64,000 nt of DNA from contig NZ_JACJUD010000004.1 of assembly GCF_014174475.1 (NCBI RefSeq), positions 248,001 to 312,000 on the forward strand. The letters run 5' to 3'. Source of the stretch: Aquipseudomonas ullengensis. Lineage in GTDB: Bacteria > Pseudomonadota > Gammaproteobacteria > Pseudomonadales > Pseudomonadaceae. Positions 1 to 8,387 of this stretch are shown in pieces. Both the position numbers and the translations under genes were made by a program. The number at the start of each line of letters is the position of its first letter. Position 1 is the stretch's first letter. The notes beneath the pieces were generated by a model that did not search any database, had not been told where the DNA came from, and saw only the letters and a program-made list of their open reading frames with translations.

Positions 1-408
1 AGCAAACCCCTGGCGCTGATCACCGCCGGCGTCGGCATCACCCCGGCGCTGGCCATGCTGGAAAGTGCGCGCCACTCGGGCCGCCCGATCCACTTTATCC
101 ACTGCGCCCGTGATGGTGCCGTGCACGCCTTCCGCGACTGGATCGAAGCGCAGAGCGACGCCCATCCGCAGGTGAGGCACTACTTCTGCTACAGCGAACC
201 GCAGGCCGATGACCAGGCGCACGCAGCCGGCTTCCTGACCCGCGACCTGCTGGCCGAGTGGTTGCCGGCAGAGCGTGACCTGGACGCCTACTTCCTCGGG
301 CCCAAGCCCTTCATGGCCCTGGTCAAGAAGCACCTGCGCGAGCTGGGCGTACCGCAAGAGCAGAGCCACTACGAGTTCTTCGGGCCGGCCAGCGCGCTGG
401 AAGCCTGA
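1..408 (+). CDS. hmp: Flavohaemoglobin (nitric oxide dioxygenase), C-terminal part, 5' end outside window
   Basis: This is the C-terminal end of a ferredoxin-reductase-like module; the reading frame is open from base 1, so the gene starts upstream of the window. The visible protein opens with the NAD-binding segment ITAGVGITPALAML, continues with HFIHCARDG and AYFLGPKPFM, and ends with YEFFGPASALEA. This order is typical of the NAD(P)H/FAD reductase domain of Hmp/Fhp. The full enzyme uses haem, FAD and NADH to convert NO to nitrate in the cytoplasm. The neighbouring PpyR-like gene matches the fhp neighbourhood I recall from P. aeruginosa. The globin domain cannot be seen, so another FAD/NAD oxidoreductase is a weaker alternative. 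Confidence 0.88.
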   Translation, partial: SKPLALITAGVGITPALAMLESARHSGRPIHFIHCARDGAVHAFRDWIEAQSDAHPQVRHYFCYSEPQADDQAHAAGFLTRDLLAEWLPAERDLDAYFLGPKPFMALVKKHLRELGVPQEQSHYEFFGPASALEA

Positions 409-440
409 CATCACCGCTATTTCACCTGGAGCACGCCATC

Positions 441-701
441 ATGATCGAGTCCATCTGCCAACCACGTAATCTGCTTCGCCTGTCCAGCCTGGTCCTGAGT
501 GTCGGCCTGGCCCTGTTGCTTGTCGGCATCGTGCTGGCCTATGGCTTCGATCGGCACCTGAGCATTGTCGAGCTGGTCGGCGCCCACGCGCTGACCATCA
601 TCGGCCCGACACTGCTGAAGATCGGCTACGTGATGCGCTTGATAGCCGCTTACCGGCTGAGCCAGGACGAAACCTCGGCATTTGCCCATGTGGCTTTCTG
701 A
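441..701 (+). CDS. ppyR: Small two-helix membrane protein, PpyR-like
   Basis: An 86-residue protein with two hydrophobic helices (about residues 14-36 and 45-70), a short basic N-terminus and a hydrophilic C-terminal tail. A GGAG lies about 10 bases before the ATG. It follows hmp by 32 bases on the same strand and is probably co-transcribed. In P. aeruginosa the gene beside fhp encodes PpyR, a small membrane protein reported to influence psl and pyoverdine genes; size, topology and position agree. The assignment rests mainly on position, so the symbol is tentative. Confidence 0.65.
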   Translation: MIESICQPRNLLRLSSLVLSVGLALLLVGIVLAYGFDRHLSIVELVGAHALTIIGPTLLKIGYVMRLIAAYRLSQDETSAFAHVAF

Positions 702-737
702 GCCAGGCCTAGTGGGTAGCCGGAGCAGCCCCGCCGC

Positions 738-2117
738 CTAGCGACGGTCACGCCAGACGGTCTGCACGTTGAGGAATTCGCGCAGGCCGAAGTGCGACAG
801 CTCGCGACCATAACCGCTCTTCTTCACGCCGCCGATGGGCACGCGCGGGTCGGATGCGGCATAGCCGTTGATGAACACCGCGCCGCTGACGATGCGGCGC
901 GCCAGCTTCATGGCGTTGTCGACGTCACCACTCCACAGGCTGCCGCCCAGACCGAATTCACTGTCATTGGCCAGCTCGATGGCGTGCTCGGCATCGCGCG
1001 CGACGATCAGCGAGGCCACCGGGCCGAAGATTTCCTGGCGAAAGCTGGTCATGCCCGGCTGCACGTTGCCCAGCACGGTAGGCGCGTAATAGTTGCCAGG
1101 GCCCTCCAGGGGATGCCCACCCAGCAGCAGGCTGGCGCCCTCCTCCAGGGTCGCGCGAACCTGGCCATCCAGTTCGTCACGCAGATCGGCGCGGGCCATC
1201 GGGCCGAGGTAGGTGTTGTCATCCTGTGGATCACCGATCTTCAGCGCGCTCACCGTGGCGACAAAGCGCTGGGTGAAGGCTTCGGCAATCGGCGCCTCAA
1301 GAATGATGCGTTTGGCGGCGATGCAGATCTGCCCATTGTTCTGGAAGCGGCCGATAACCGCGGCCTTGACCGCTTCATCCAGGTCGGCATCGGCCAGCAC
1401 GATAAAGGGATCGGAACCGCCCAGCTCCAGCACGCATTTTTTCAGCGCCGCGCCGGCCTGAGCCGCGATGGCGGCACCGGCACCGACACTGCCGGTCACC
1501 GCCACCGCGGCGATACGCGGGTCGGCGATGCTGCGCGAAACCAGCTCCGGCGTGACGTTGATCAGCTCGAACACGCCTGCCGGCAGGCCGCTTTCGCGCC
1601 AGATGCGGGTCAGCAAGGTCGCGCTGCCCATGACGTTGGGCGCGTGTTTCAGCAGGTAGCTGTTGCCGCCAAGGATGATCGGCACTGCGCCGCGCATCAC
1701 CTGCCAGAACGGGAAGTTCCACGGCATCACTGCCAGCACCGGGCCCAGCGGCAGGTAGGCGACCCGTGCACGGTCATGTTCCACCTGGGTGGTTTCCTCG
1801 GCCAGCATCGCCGGGCCATGCTCGGCGTACCAGTCGCACAAGGCCGCGCACTTGGCCACTTCGGCACGCGCCTGGCTGATCGGCATGCCCATCTCGGCAC
1901 AACTGGTGCGCGCCAAAACCTCGGCGTTGTCGCGCAGTGCGCCGGCCATGCTGCGCAGCGCTTCGACCCGACGCGCCAGGGAAGCATCACGCCAGGTCTG
2001 GAAACCAGCCTGCACGGCCTGCAGGCTGGTTTCCAAAGCGGCGCCGTCCTGGAATGGATAACGGGCGATCTCCTCGCCGGTGCTGGGGTTGCGTGAAATC
2101 GCGTGGGTCTGGCTCAT
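738..2117 (-). CDS. sad: NAD-dependent succinate-semialdehyde dehydrogenase (Sad/YneI type)
   Basis: A 459-residue aldehyde dehydrogenase, close in length to E. coli Sad. Landmarks are MPWNFPFWQ near 131, the catalytic Glu231 in LELGGSDPF and the nucleophile Cys265 in NNGQICIAAKR. It oxidises succinate semialdehyde to succinate at the end of putrescine and GABA breakdown. The ATG at 2117 is preceded by GAGG seven bases away and gives the family N-terminus (MSQTHAISRNPSTGEE); a longer frame from 2204 lacks these signs. It is divergent from the LysR gene at 2225, the same pairing as sad/ptrR of E. coli. Other aldehyde substrates cannot be excluded. Confidence 0.9.
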   Translation of the reverse strand: MSQTHAISRNPSTGEEIARYPFQDGAALETSLQAVQAGFQTWRDASLARRVEALRSMAGALRDNAEVLARTSCAEMGMPISQARAEVAKCAALCDWYAEHGPAMLAEETTQVEHDRARVAYLPLGPVLAVMPWNFPFWQVMRGAVPIILGGNSYLLKHAPNVMGSATLLTRIWRESGLPAGVFELINVTPELVSRSIADPRIAAVAVTGSVGAGAAIAAQAGAALKKCVLELGGSDPFIVLADADLDEAVKAAVIGRFQNNGQICIAAKRIILEAPIAEAFTQRFVATVSALKIGDPQDDNTYLGPMARADLRDELDGQVRATLEEGASLLLGGHPLEGPGNYYAPTVLGNVQPGMTSFRQEIFGPVASLIVARDAEHAIELANDSEFGLGGSLWSGDVDNAMKLARRIVSGAVFINGYAASDPRVPIGGVKKSGYGRELSHFGLREFLNVQTVWRDRR

Positions 2118-2185
2118 GGTGTCCTCGCAAGCGGTGGGCCTGGGTTGTCGTGGACACAAACTAAGCTGGCGTATTTTTCTCGTAA

Positions 2186-2210
2186 AATGAATAATTAAGA
2201 ACAATTCATT
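2186..2210. promoter_or_regulatory. Inverted repeat in the sad/ptrR divergent region, candidate LysR operator
   Basis: The arms AATGAAT and ATTCATT are perfect complements around an 11-base centre, in an AT-rich island between two GC-rich genes. An inverted repeat of this size and spacing resembles the T-N11-A layout bound by LysR-type proteins. It sits 14 bases upstream of the LysR gene start and about 70 bases upstream of sad, where it could serve both autoregulation and control of sad. No binding data are available. Confidence 0.5.
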
Positions 2211-2224
2211 CTCTGGAAAAGAAA

Positions 2225-3097
2225 GTGGAACTGGCTCAACTGGAAATCTTCCGCGCCGTGGCGCAGACCGGCAGCATCACCCAGGCCGCCGAACGCCTGC
2301 ACCGCGTGCCTTCCAACCTGACCACGCGGATCAAGCAACTGGAAGCCGAACTCGGCACCGAACTGTTTATCCGCGAGAAACTGCGCCTGCGCCTGTCAGC
2401 CACCGGCGTGGCCTTTCTCGACTATGCCCAGCGCATCCTCGAACTGACCGCCGAAGCCCGTGAAGTCGCCAGCGGCCTGGTGCCCCAGGGGCGTTTCGTC
2501 CTCGGCTCGATGGACAGCACCGCGGCGGTCCGCATCCCGACGCTGTTGGCGCGCTATCACCAGCACCACCCCAAGGTGCAGCTGGAGCTATCGACCGGCC
2601 CCTCGGGGGAAATGATCGATGGCGTGCTCTCCGGCCGCTTCAGCGCGGCCTTTGCCGATGGCCCGCTGAACCACCCGCAACTGGAAGGCGTGCCGGCGTT
2701 CGAGGAAGAGCTGGTGCTGATGACCGGCAGCGCCCACGTGCCAGTGCGCGATGCCAGGGATGTCGCCGGGGCTACCTTGTTCGCCTTTCGCGATACCTGC
2801 TCCTACCGGCGCCGCTTCGAGCACTGGTTCGCCGCCAGCCAGACGTTGCCGGGCAAGATCGTCGAGATGGAGTCCTACCACGGCATGCTTGCCTGCGTGG
2901 CTGCCGGGTCCGGAGTGGCGTTGATTCCACGGATGATGTTCGACAGCCTGAGCGGCCGGCACAATGTGCAGGCCCATGCGCTCAATCCGGAACATAGCCA
3001 GGCGGTAACCTGGCTGATGTGGCGGCGCGGCACCAATACCCCGGCGCTGCGGGCCTTCATCGAATTGCTGGAAGGCCCGTCGGAAGCTCGCGCTTAG
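2225..3097 (+). CDS. ptrR: LysR-family regulator, PtrR-like
   Basis: A 290-residue LysR-type transcription factor. The N-terminal winged helix-turn-helix (residues 1-60, FRAVAQTGSITQAAERLHRVP) is followed by a substrate-binding domain with GSGVALIPRMM near 235. The start is GTG at 2225, preceded by a purine-rich GGAAAAGAAA. It is divergent from a Sad-type dehydrogenase, as E. coli ptrR (yneJ) is from sad, so it probably controls putrescine/GABA degradation. Its TAG overlaps the stop of the convergent PqiA-type gene by four bases (TTAG), so no terminator separates them. Confidence 0.85.
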   Translation: MELAQLEIFRAVAQTGSITQAAERLHRVPSNLTTRIKQLEAELGTELFIREKLRLRLSATGVAFLDYAQRILELTAEAREVASGLVPQGRFVLGSMDSTAAVRIPTLLARYHQHHPKVQLELSTGPSGEMIDGVLSGRFSAAFADGPLNHPQLEGVPAFEEELVLMTGSAHVPVRDARDVAGATLFAFRDTCSYRRRFEHWFAASQTLPGKIVEMESYHGMLACVAAGSGVALIPRMMFDSLSGRHNVQAHALNPEHSQAVTWLMWRRGTNTPALRAFIELLEGPSEARA

Positions 3098-3729
3098 GCG
3101 AGTTCTTCCTCGTCCTCAGCCGCTTCGGCGGGGATGTTGTCGAAGATCAGCCGGGGATCGAAAGTCACGGCCGCAATCATCGTCAGAATCACCACCAGGC
3201 AAAAGGCGGCGGCTCCCGGCCCGGCTTCGATGCTGGCCAGGTGGCCGAAGTTGACCAGGGCCACGAGGATGGCGATGACGAAGATATCGAGCATCGACCA
3301 ACGCCCGATCCACTCGATGAAGCGGTACATCAGCACTCGCTGCTTGGCGGACAGACGCTGGTGGCGCTGGACGGAGTAGAGCAACGTGGCAATCCCGACC
3401 AGCTTGAAGGTCGGCACCAGGATGCTGGCGACGAAGACCACCAGGGCAATCGGCAGCATGTCCGCGTGGATCAGCTCGATGACCCCCTCCATGATGGTTG
3501 CCGGCGTGCCGTTGCCGAGAAAATTCACCGTCATGATCGGCAGCATATTGGCCGGAATGTAGAGAATCGCTGCGGTGATCAGCAGGGCCCAGGTCCGCAC
3601 CAGGCTGTTGGGCCGGCGGGGGTGCAGGTGCGCGCCGCAGCGCTCGCAGTGCTGTTCCTCGCCTTCGCGCAGGTATTCCAGCTTGTGACATTCGCCGCAA
3701 AGCAGGATGCCGGCATCAAGTGCGCGCAT
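3094..3729 (-). CDS. PqiA-domain inner-membrane protein (second of pair)
   Basis: A 211-residue protein with an N-terminal zinc-ribbon-like pair of CxxC motifs (CGEC and CERC) followed by four predicted membrane helices, including the family signature IPANMLPIM. E. coli PqiA carries two such units in one chain; here they are split over two genes whose coding regions overlap by 14 bases. PqiA proteins are thought to work with MCE proteins (PqiB) and the lipoprotein PqiC in lipid movement across the envelope. No pqiB or pqiC follows: the next gene is the convergent LysR regulator. Confidence 0.85.
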   Translation of the reverse strand: MRALDAGILLCGECHKLEYLREGEEQHCERCGAHLHPRRPNSLVRTWALLITAAILYIPANMLPIMTVNFLGNGTPATIMEGVIELIHADMLPIALVVFVASILVPTFKLVGIATLLYSVQRHQRLSAKQRVLMYRFIEWIGRWSMLDIFVIAILVALVNFGHLASIEAGPGAAAFCLVVILTMIAAVTFDPRLIFDNIPAEAAEDEEELA

Positions 3730-4393
3730 GGTCGCCCTCCTCTTCGCTCAATGCGTCCCAGACCTGGTGCGGGGACATCGTTACCTCCAGCCAGATCTGC
3801 GCCAGCATCATTCCCACGAAACAGGCCAGGCCAACGCCCAGGTGCAGCTCGGCCATGCCACTCAGTTTGACGATGGAAACCAGGATGCCGAACAGGTACA
3901 CCTCGAGCATGCCCCACTCGCGCAGGTGGTTGTAGGCCCGGTACAGCTGCACACCCAGCGGGCGCAGGCTGGCATAGGGCATGCTCAGCAGCACGGCCAA
4001 CTGGCACAGCAGCTTGACCAGCGGTACCAGCATGCTGCACATGAACACCACGAAGGCCACGCCCTTCATATCCAGGTGATACAGCCCGATCACCCCGCTC
4101 CACACCGTGTCGACGGCATTCTGGCCGAGCAGGTTAAGGCTGATGATCGGCAGGAAGTTGGCTGGAATGAACAGCAGCAAGGCCGTCAGCACCAGCGCCA
4201 GGGAGCGCCGGCGCATGTGCGAGCGGTGCACCACCAGCTCATAGCCACAGCGTGGGCAGCTGGCTTTCTCCTCCTCGCCCAGATGCGGGTGATGCATCAG
4301 CAAATCGCACTCGTGGCAGGCAATCAGCTGATCCAGCGGCGGCAACGGCTGGCCATCAACGACTACCCGGCCCGCCAGACCTTCCTCACTCAT
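3716..4393 (-). CDS. PqiA-domain inner-membrane protein (first of pair)
   Basis: A 225-residue protein with two CxxC-type pairs near the N-terminus (CHEC and CPRC) and four membrane helices with the IPANFLPIIS signature. The ATG at 4393 has GGAG seven bases upstream and is preferred over an in-frame TTG two codons earlier. The frame overlaps the following PqiA gene by 14 bases, so the two are translationally linked and probably form a heteromer equivalent to one full-length PqiA. Confidence 0.85.
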   Translation of the reverse strand: MSEEGLAGRVVVDGQPLPPLDQLIACHECDLLMHHPHLGEEEKASCPRCGYELVVHRSHMRRRSLALVLTALLLFIPANFLPIISLNLLGQNAVDTVWSGVIGLYHLDMKGVAFVVFMCSMLVPLVKLLCQLAVLLSMPYASLRPLGVQLYRAYNHLREWGMLEVYLFGILVSIVKLSGMAELHLGVGLACFVGMMLAQIWLEVTMSPHQVWDALSEEEGDHART

Positions 4394-4561
4394 TCGCAAA
4401 CTCCGTATGGCTCAAGTGCGACAACCGGCCGCCGCTGTCATTGCGGGTCGAGTCGGAGTCAATGGATTGTTCGATAGTACCGCGGCCCGCTGATGATTGG
4501 GCCAGGAGAAACGAACCTCCCGGCGCCACGAGCGTGGCGGCCGGAAAGCCCGCATACCGCC

Positions 4562-4867
4562 TTACAGCACCAGGATGCTCTGGGCCAACTGCATGTCACT
4601 GGCCTGGCCAACCGGGTAGGTGGCCCGAACATGCAGCAGCGCCGCCTCCAGGTGAGCGCCACGCACTTCACCCTGGCTGGCGACGAAGCTGGCGGCATCG
4701 TCACGCGCCTGCAGCACGATCTTGTCGTCCTTGAACGACGACGAGGTGATGTCCGAAGTCCCTTTGGTGGCCCCGACAATCGCATCGGTCGTCACCACGA
4801 AACTGGTCGCCTGGGCCAGCCCGCTCATTCCCAGCAGAGCAGCGCATACATATAAATGGAATCGCAT
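4562..4867 (-). CDS. DUF2388 secreted protein
   Basis: A 101-residue protein with a cleavable signal peptide (MRFHLYVCAALLGMSGLAQA, likely cut near residue 20), then TSFVVTTDAIVGATKGTSDITSSSF, the conserved start of the DUF2388 family common in Pseudomonas. The ATG at 4867 has AAGGTGA at good spacing; an upstream extension to 4990 lacks support. It is predicted to be periplasmic. The function of the family is not known to me. It stands alone between the PqiA pair and the gor operon. Confidence 0.85.
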   Translation of the reverse strand: MRFHLYVCAALLGMSGLAQATSFVVTTDAIVGATKGTSDITSSSFKDDKIVLQARDDAASFVASQGEVRGAHLEAALLHVRATYPVGQASDMQLAQSILVL

Positions 4868-4944
4868 ATTGGTCACCTTCTTGGTTGTTGGGAGATCCCT
4901 GAAAAATGATAGCGGGCCCGCCGCAGAGCTGCGCGAACTTCGTG

Positions 4945-5568
4945 TCAGTCGCGGTCCAGCAGGTGGAAGCGTGGCAAGCCCAGGCGCCACTGGATCGCAG
5001 CCAGGCGGATCAGCAGCACGCTGAGCATCGCCACGCCGGTATCCAGCCAGTGCGGGGTTTGCAATTCACGCAGGGCAATGAATACCACCGAGCCGACGAT
5101 GCAGGCCGTGGCATAGATTTCCTTCTGGAAGATCAGCGGAATTTCGTTGCAGATCACGTCGCGCATCACCCCGCCGGCCACCCCGGTCATCACGCCCATG
5201 ATGATCGCCGTGCTGTAGGGCACGTTGTGCTGCAGGGCCACTTCGGTACCGATCACGGTGAACACTGCCAGGCCGAAGGCGTCGGCGATCAACAGGCCAC
5301 GCTCGTGAATCGGCTGGGTCAGACGCACCCAAAGCACGGTGCCGACCGCGGCCAGCGAAGCGACCAGGATGTAGGTGTCGTTGCGAATCCAACTCACCGG
5401 GTGGTTATCGAGGATCAAGTCCCGCAGGGTCCCGCCGCCCAGCGCGGTGATGATTGCGATCACCAGCACGCCGAACAGATCCATGGACTTGCGCCCGGCC
5501 ATCAGCGCACCGGTAATGGCGAAAACGGCAACACCGAACAGGTCGGCAAGGTAGAAAATTTGCTGCAT
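4945..5568 (-). CDS. Trimeric intracellular cation (TRIC)-type channel, UPF0126/YicG family
   Basis: A 207-residue protein with about seven membrane helices built from two repeats, each containing a glycine-rich G-x-x-RD signature (GGGTLRDLILD near residue 50 and GGVMRDVICNEIP near 135). Bacterial homologues of TRIC channels form trimers and pass K+ or Na+; some family members have been linked to glycine uptake. The ATG at 5568 lies seven bases after the gor stop, so it is probably the second gene of a gor operon. Substrate is uncertain. Confidence 0.85.
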   Translation of the reverse strand: MQQIFYLADLFGVAVFAITGALMAGRKSMDLFGVLVIAIITALGGGTLRDLILDNHPVSWIRNDTYILVASLAAVGTVLWVRLTQPIHERGLLIADAFGLAVFTVIGTEVALQHNVPYSTAIIMGVMTGVAGGVMRDVICNEIPLIFQKEIYATACIVGSVVFIALRELQTPHWLDTGVAMLSVLLIRLAAIQWRLGLPRFHLLDRD

Positions 5569-5575
5569 GGCGCGT

Positions 5576-6934
5576 TCAGCTAGCGACGGGGGCGCGCATG
5601 GTAACAAACTCCTCCGCGGCCGTCGGGTGAATACCCAGCGTGTCGTCAAACAGCTGCTTGGTCGCCCCCGCTTTGAGCGCAACGGCCAGGCCCTGGATGA
5701 TCTCGCCGGACTCCGGCCCGACCATATGGCAACCCAGCACCTTGTCGGTCTTGGCATCCACCACCAGCTTCATCAGCGTGCGCTCCTGGCAATCGCTGAG
5801 GCTCAGCTTCATCGGCCGGAAGCGGCTTTCGAATACCTTCACCGTATAGCCATCGGCGCGTGCCTGTTCTTCGCTGAGGCCGACCGTGGCGATGTTCGGC
5901 AGGCTGAAAACCGCCGTCGGGATCAGGTTGTAATCAACCTTGCGGTACTCCTCCGGACGATACAGGCGACGGGCCACAGCCATGCCTTCTGCTAACGCCA
6001 CAGGTGTCAGCTGCACACGACCGATCACATCGCCGATGGCTAGAATTGATGGCTCGCTGCTCTCGTAGTTGTCGTCGACCTTGATGAAACCGCGCTCGTC
6101 GAGCTCGACCTGGGTGTTCTCCAAACCCAGGTTATCCAGCATCGGGCGCCGCCCGGTGGCGTAGAACACGCAATCGGTAGGTAGCTGGCGACCATCCTTG
6201 AGCGTGGCTAGCAGGCTGCCATCGGCTTGCCGGTCGATGCGCACGATGTCGGCCTGGAACTGCAGATCCATCCCTTTCTTGCTCAACTCATCCTTGAGGT
6301 GCTGGCGCACCGCGCCATCGAAGCCGCGCAGGAACAGTTCGCCGCGGTAGAGCAAGGAGGTCTGCGCCCCAAGACCATGAAAGATCGAGGCGAACTCGAC
6401 GGCGATATAGCCACCGCCAACCACCAGCACGCGCTTGGGCAGCTGCTTGAGGAAGAACGCTTCATTGGAACTGATGGCCAGCTCCTTGCCAGGGATATCC
6501 GGCACCTGGGGCCAGCCACCGGTGGCGATCAGGATGCGTTCGGCGCTATGCCGTTGGCCGTTGATTTCAACGGTATGCGCATCCAGCAGGCGGGCATGCC
6601 CTTCAATCAGCGTAACGCCGCTGTTGACCAGCAAATTGCGGTAGATGCCGTTGAGCCGTTCGATCTCGCGATTCTTGTTGGCGATCAGGGTCGACCAGTC
6701 GAAATTTGCTTCGGCGCCACTCCAGCCAAAGCTCCGCGCCTGCTCGAAGTCTTCACCGAAGTGGGCGCCGTAGACCAGCAACTTCTTCGGTACGCAGCCA
6801 ACATTGACGCAGGTACCGCCCAGGTAGCGGCTTTCCGCCACGGCCACGCGGGCACCAAAGCCAGCGGCGAAACGCGCCGCACGCACGCCACCGGAGCCGG
6901 CGCCGATGACGAACAGGTCGAAGTCGTAGGACAT
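5576..6934 (-). CDS. gor: Glutathione-disulfide reductase
   Basis: A 452-residue flavoprotein of the pyridine nucleotide-disulfide oxidoreductase class. It has the FAD motif GAGSGG (11-16), the redox pair Cys42/Cys47 in [13 protein letters not shown], a second nucleotide motif [10 protein letters not shown] and the C-terminal catalytic HPTAAEE (His436). It reduces oxidised glutathione with NADPH in the cytoplasm. The CVNVGC spacing and overall match separate it from dihydrolipoamide dehydrogenase. It lies divergent from the VOC gene, and next to galU and ugd, as in P. aeruginosa PA2022-PA2025 (recalled order). Confidence 0.95.
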   Translation of the reverse strand: MSYDFDLFVIGAGSGGVRAARFAAGFGARVAVAESRYLGGTCVNVGCVPKKLLVYGAHFGEDFEQARSFGWSGAEANFDWSTLIANKNREIERLNGIYRNLLVNSGVTLIEGHARLLDAHTVEINGQRHSAERILIATGGWPQVPDIPGKELAISSNEAFFLKQLPKRVLVVGGGYIAVEFASIFHGLGAQTSLLYRGELFLRGFDGAVRQHLKDELSKKGMDLQFQADIVRIDRQADGSLLATLKDGRQLPTDCVFYATGRRPMLDNLGLENTQVELDERGFIKVDDNYESSEPSILAIGDVIGRVQLTPVALAEGMAVARRLYRPEEYRKVDYNLIPTAVFSLPNIATVGLSEEQARADGYTVKVFESRFRPMKLSLSDCQERTLMKLVVDAKTDKVLGCHMVGPESGEIIQGLAVALKAGATKQLFDDTLGIHPTAAEEFVTMRAPVAS

Positions 6935-7018
6935 GGGTTATGGTCTCCTCAGTTGGCTGCCAGCATAACCCATAGCCTCTCTGGTTCAGCCGAAAAGCGC
7001 GACACAGGAGCCTCGCCG

Positions 7019-7441
7019 ATGCCCACCACCCTCACCCATCTCGCCCTCCACGTCCCTGACCTAGAGGCCTGCATCGACTTTTATCAGCAGTTCTGCGGCA
7101 TGCGGGTGATCCATGAACGCGCCGGCAAAGGTTCAAAGATCGTGTGGATGGCCGAACCGGGCAAGGAGCATCAATTCATCTTCGTGATCATGCCTGGTGG
7201 CGCGGATCGGCAACTGGCGGCTGACGATTACAGCCACTTCGGTTTCGCCGTGGACAGTCGTGAGCAGGTCGAAGAAATCGCCCGCCTGGCCGAATCGGCC
7301 GGCTGCCTGATCTGGCCCGCGCGCGATGAGCCCTACCCCGTGGGCTACTACTGTGGGCTGCGCGACCCGGCAGGCAACTACGTCGAGTTCAGCTACGGCC
7401 AGCCGCTCGGTCCGGGCTCGGAGGCCATGCCCATCCCCTGA
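7019..7441 (+). CDS. VOC (glyoxalase/dioxygenase-fold) family protein
   Basis: A 140-residue protein with one vicinal-oxygen-chelate fold: LTHLALHVPDLEACIDFYQQFCGMRV at the start and GLRDPAGNYVEFSYGQ near the end. The early His and the late Glu (YVEF) fit a metal-binding pair. The start ATG is preceded by CAGGAG. Such proteins act as glyoxalases, dioxygenases or resistance proteins; its position next to gor suggests a glutathione-linked detoxification role, but the reaction cannot be read from the sequence. Confidence 0.85.
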   Translation: MPTTLTHLALHVPDLEACIDFYQQFCGMRVIHERAGKGSKIVWMAEPGKEHQFIFVIMPGGADRQLAADDYSHFGFAVDSREQVEEIARLAESAGCLIWPARDEPYPVGYYCGLRDPAGNYVEFSYGQPLGPGSEAMPIP

Positions 7442-7460
7442 ATAGGGAAGCCTGAAACAC

Positions 7461-7484
7461 AAAAGCCACCCGGAGGTGGCTTTT
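7461..7484. terminator. Bidirectional intrinsic terminator between VOC gene and galU
   Basis: Stem AAAAGCCACC/GGTGGCTTTT around a CGGA loop, with T tracts on both strands. It lies between the convergent VOC and galU genes and can end both. Confidence 0.85.
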
Positions 7485-7504
7485 GTTCGACGCTGCAGGC
7501 TCTA

Positions 7505-8344
7505 TCAGTAAGCCTTGCCGGTCTTGTACAGGTTCTCGAAGCAGAAGTTGGTCGCCTCGATGTAGCCTTCGGCGCCACCGCAGTCGAAACGCTTGCCCTT
7601 GAACTTGTAGGCGATCACGCAACCATCCTGCGCCTGCTTCATCAGCGCATCGGTGATCTGGATTTCGCCACCCTTGCCCGGCTCGGTCTGCTCGATCAGG
7701 TCGAAGATATCTGGGGTCAGGATATAGCGGCCGATGATCGCCAGGTTGGACGGCGCATCTTCCGGCTTCGGCTTCTCGACCATGGTGTTCACCCGGTAGA
7801 TGTCGTCGCGGATCATCTCGCCGGAAATCACACCGTATTTCGAGGTTTCTTCCGGCGGCACTTCCTGAATGGCGACGATGGAGCAGCGGAACTGGTTGTA
7901 CAGCTTGACCATCTGCTGCAGCACGCCGTCGCCTTCGAGGTTGAAGCACAGGTCGTCAGCCAGAACCACGGCGAACGGCTCGTCACCGATCAGCGGGCGA
8001 CCACAGAGGATGGCGTGACCCAGGCCCTTCATTTCAACCTGGCGGGTGTAGGAGAACGAGCACTCGTCGATCAGACGGCGAATACCGACCAAGTATTTTT
8101 CCTTGTCGGTGCCCTGAATCTGATGCTCCAGCTCGTAACTGATGTCGAAATGGTCTTCCAGGGCGCGCTTGCCACGGCCGGTAACCATGGCGATTTCGGA
8201 CAGGCCCGCTTCCAGTGCTTCTTCAACGCCGTACTGAATCAGTGGCTTGTTCACCACCGGCAGCATTTCCTTGGGCATGGCCTTGGTGGCCGGCAGGAAG
8301 CGGGTGCCGTAACCGGCGGCCGGGAACAGACATTTCTTGATCAT
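7505..8344 (-). CDS. galU: UTP-glucose-1-phosphate uridylyltransferase
   Basis: A 279-residue nucleotidyltransferase with the N-terminal signature FPAAGYGTRFLPATKAMPKEM, the VVNKPLIQYG segment and VEKP near residue 190. It makes UDP-glucose from UTP and glucose-1-phosphate for lipopolysaccharide core, exopolysaccharide and trehalose synthesis. AAGGA precedes the ATG. It follows ugd by 43 bases on the same strand, so product and consumer of UDP-glucose are probably in one transcript. Confidence 0.96.
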   Translation of the reverse strand: MIKKCLFPAAGYGTRFLPATKAMPKEMLPVVNKPLIQYGVEEALEAGLSEIAMVTGRGKRALEDHFDISYELEHQIQGTDKEKYLVGIRRLIDECSFSYTRQVEMKGLGHAILCGRPLIGDEPFAVVLADDLCFNLEGDGVLQQMVKLYNQFRCSIVAIQEVPPEETSKYGVISGEMIRDDIYRVNTMVEKPKPEDAPSNLAIIGRYILTPDIFDLIEQTEPGKGGEIQITDALMKQAQDGCVIAYKFKGKRFDCGGAEGYIEATNFCFENLYKTGKAY

Positions 8345-8387
8345 GGGGATCCTTGGTGCTGCGGGGGATAAATGCGGCGCAGTCTAA

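Noticed and set aside
792-2096. A 434-codon plus-strand open frame
   Set aside because: Shadow of the sad gene on the other strand; composition is Gln/His/Gly-rich with no known motif.
3094-3097. Possible gene fusion or frameshift at the LysR/PqiA junction
   Set aside because: The two genes are convergent and simply share four bases at their stops (TTAG); both products are full length.
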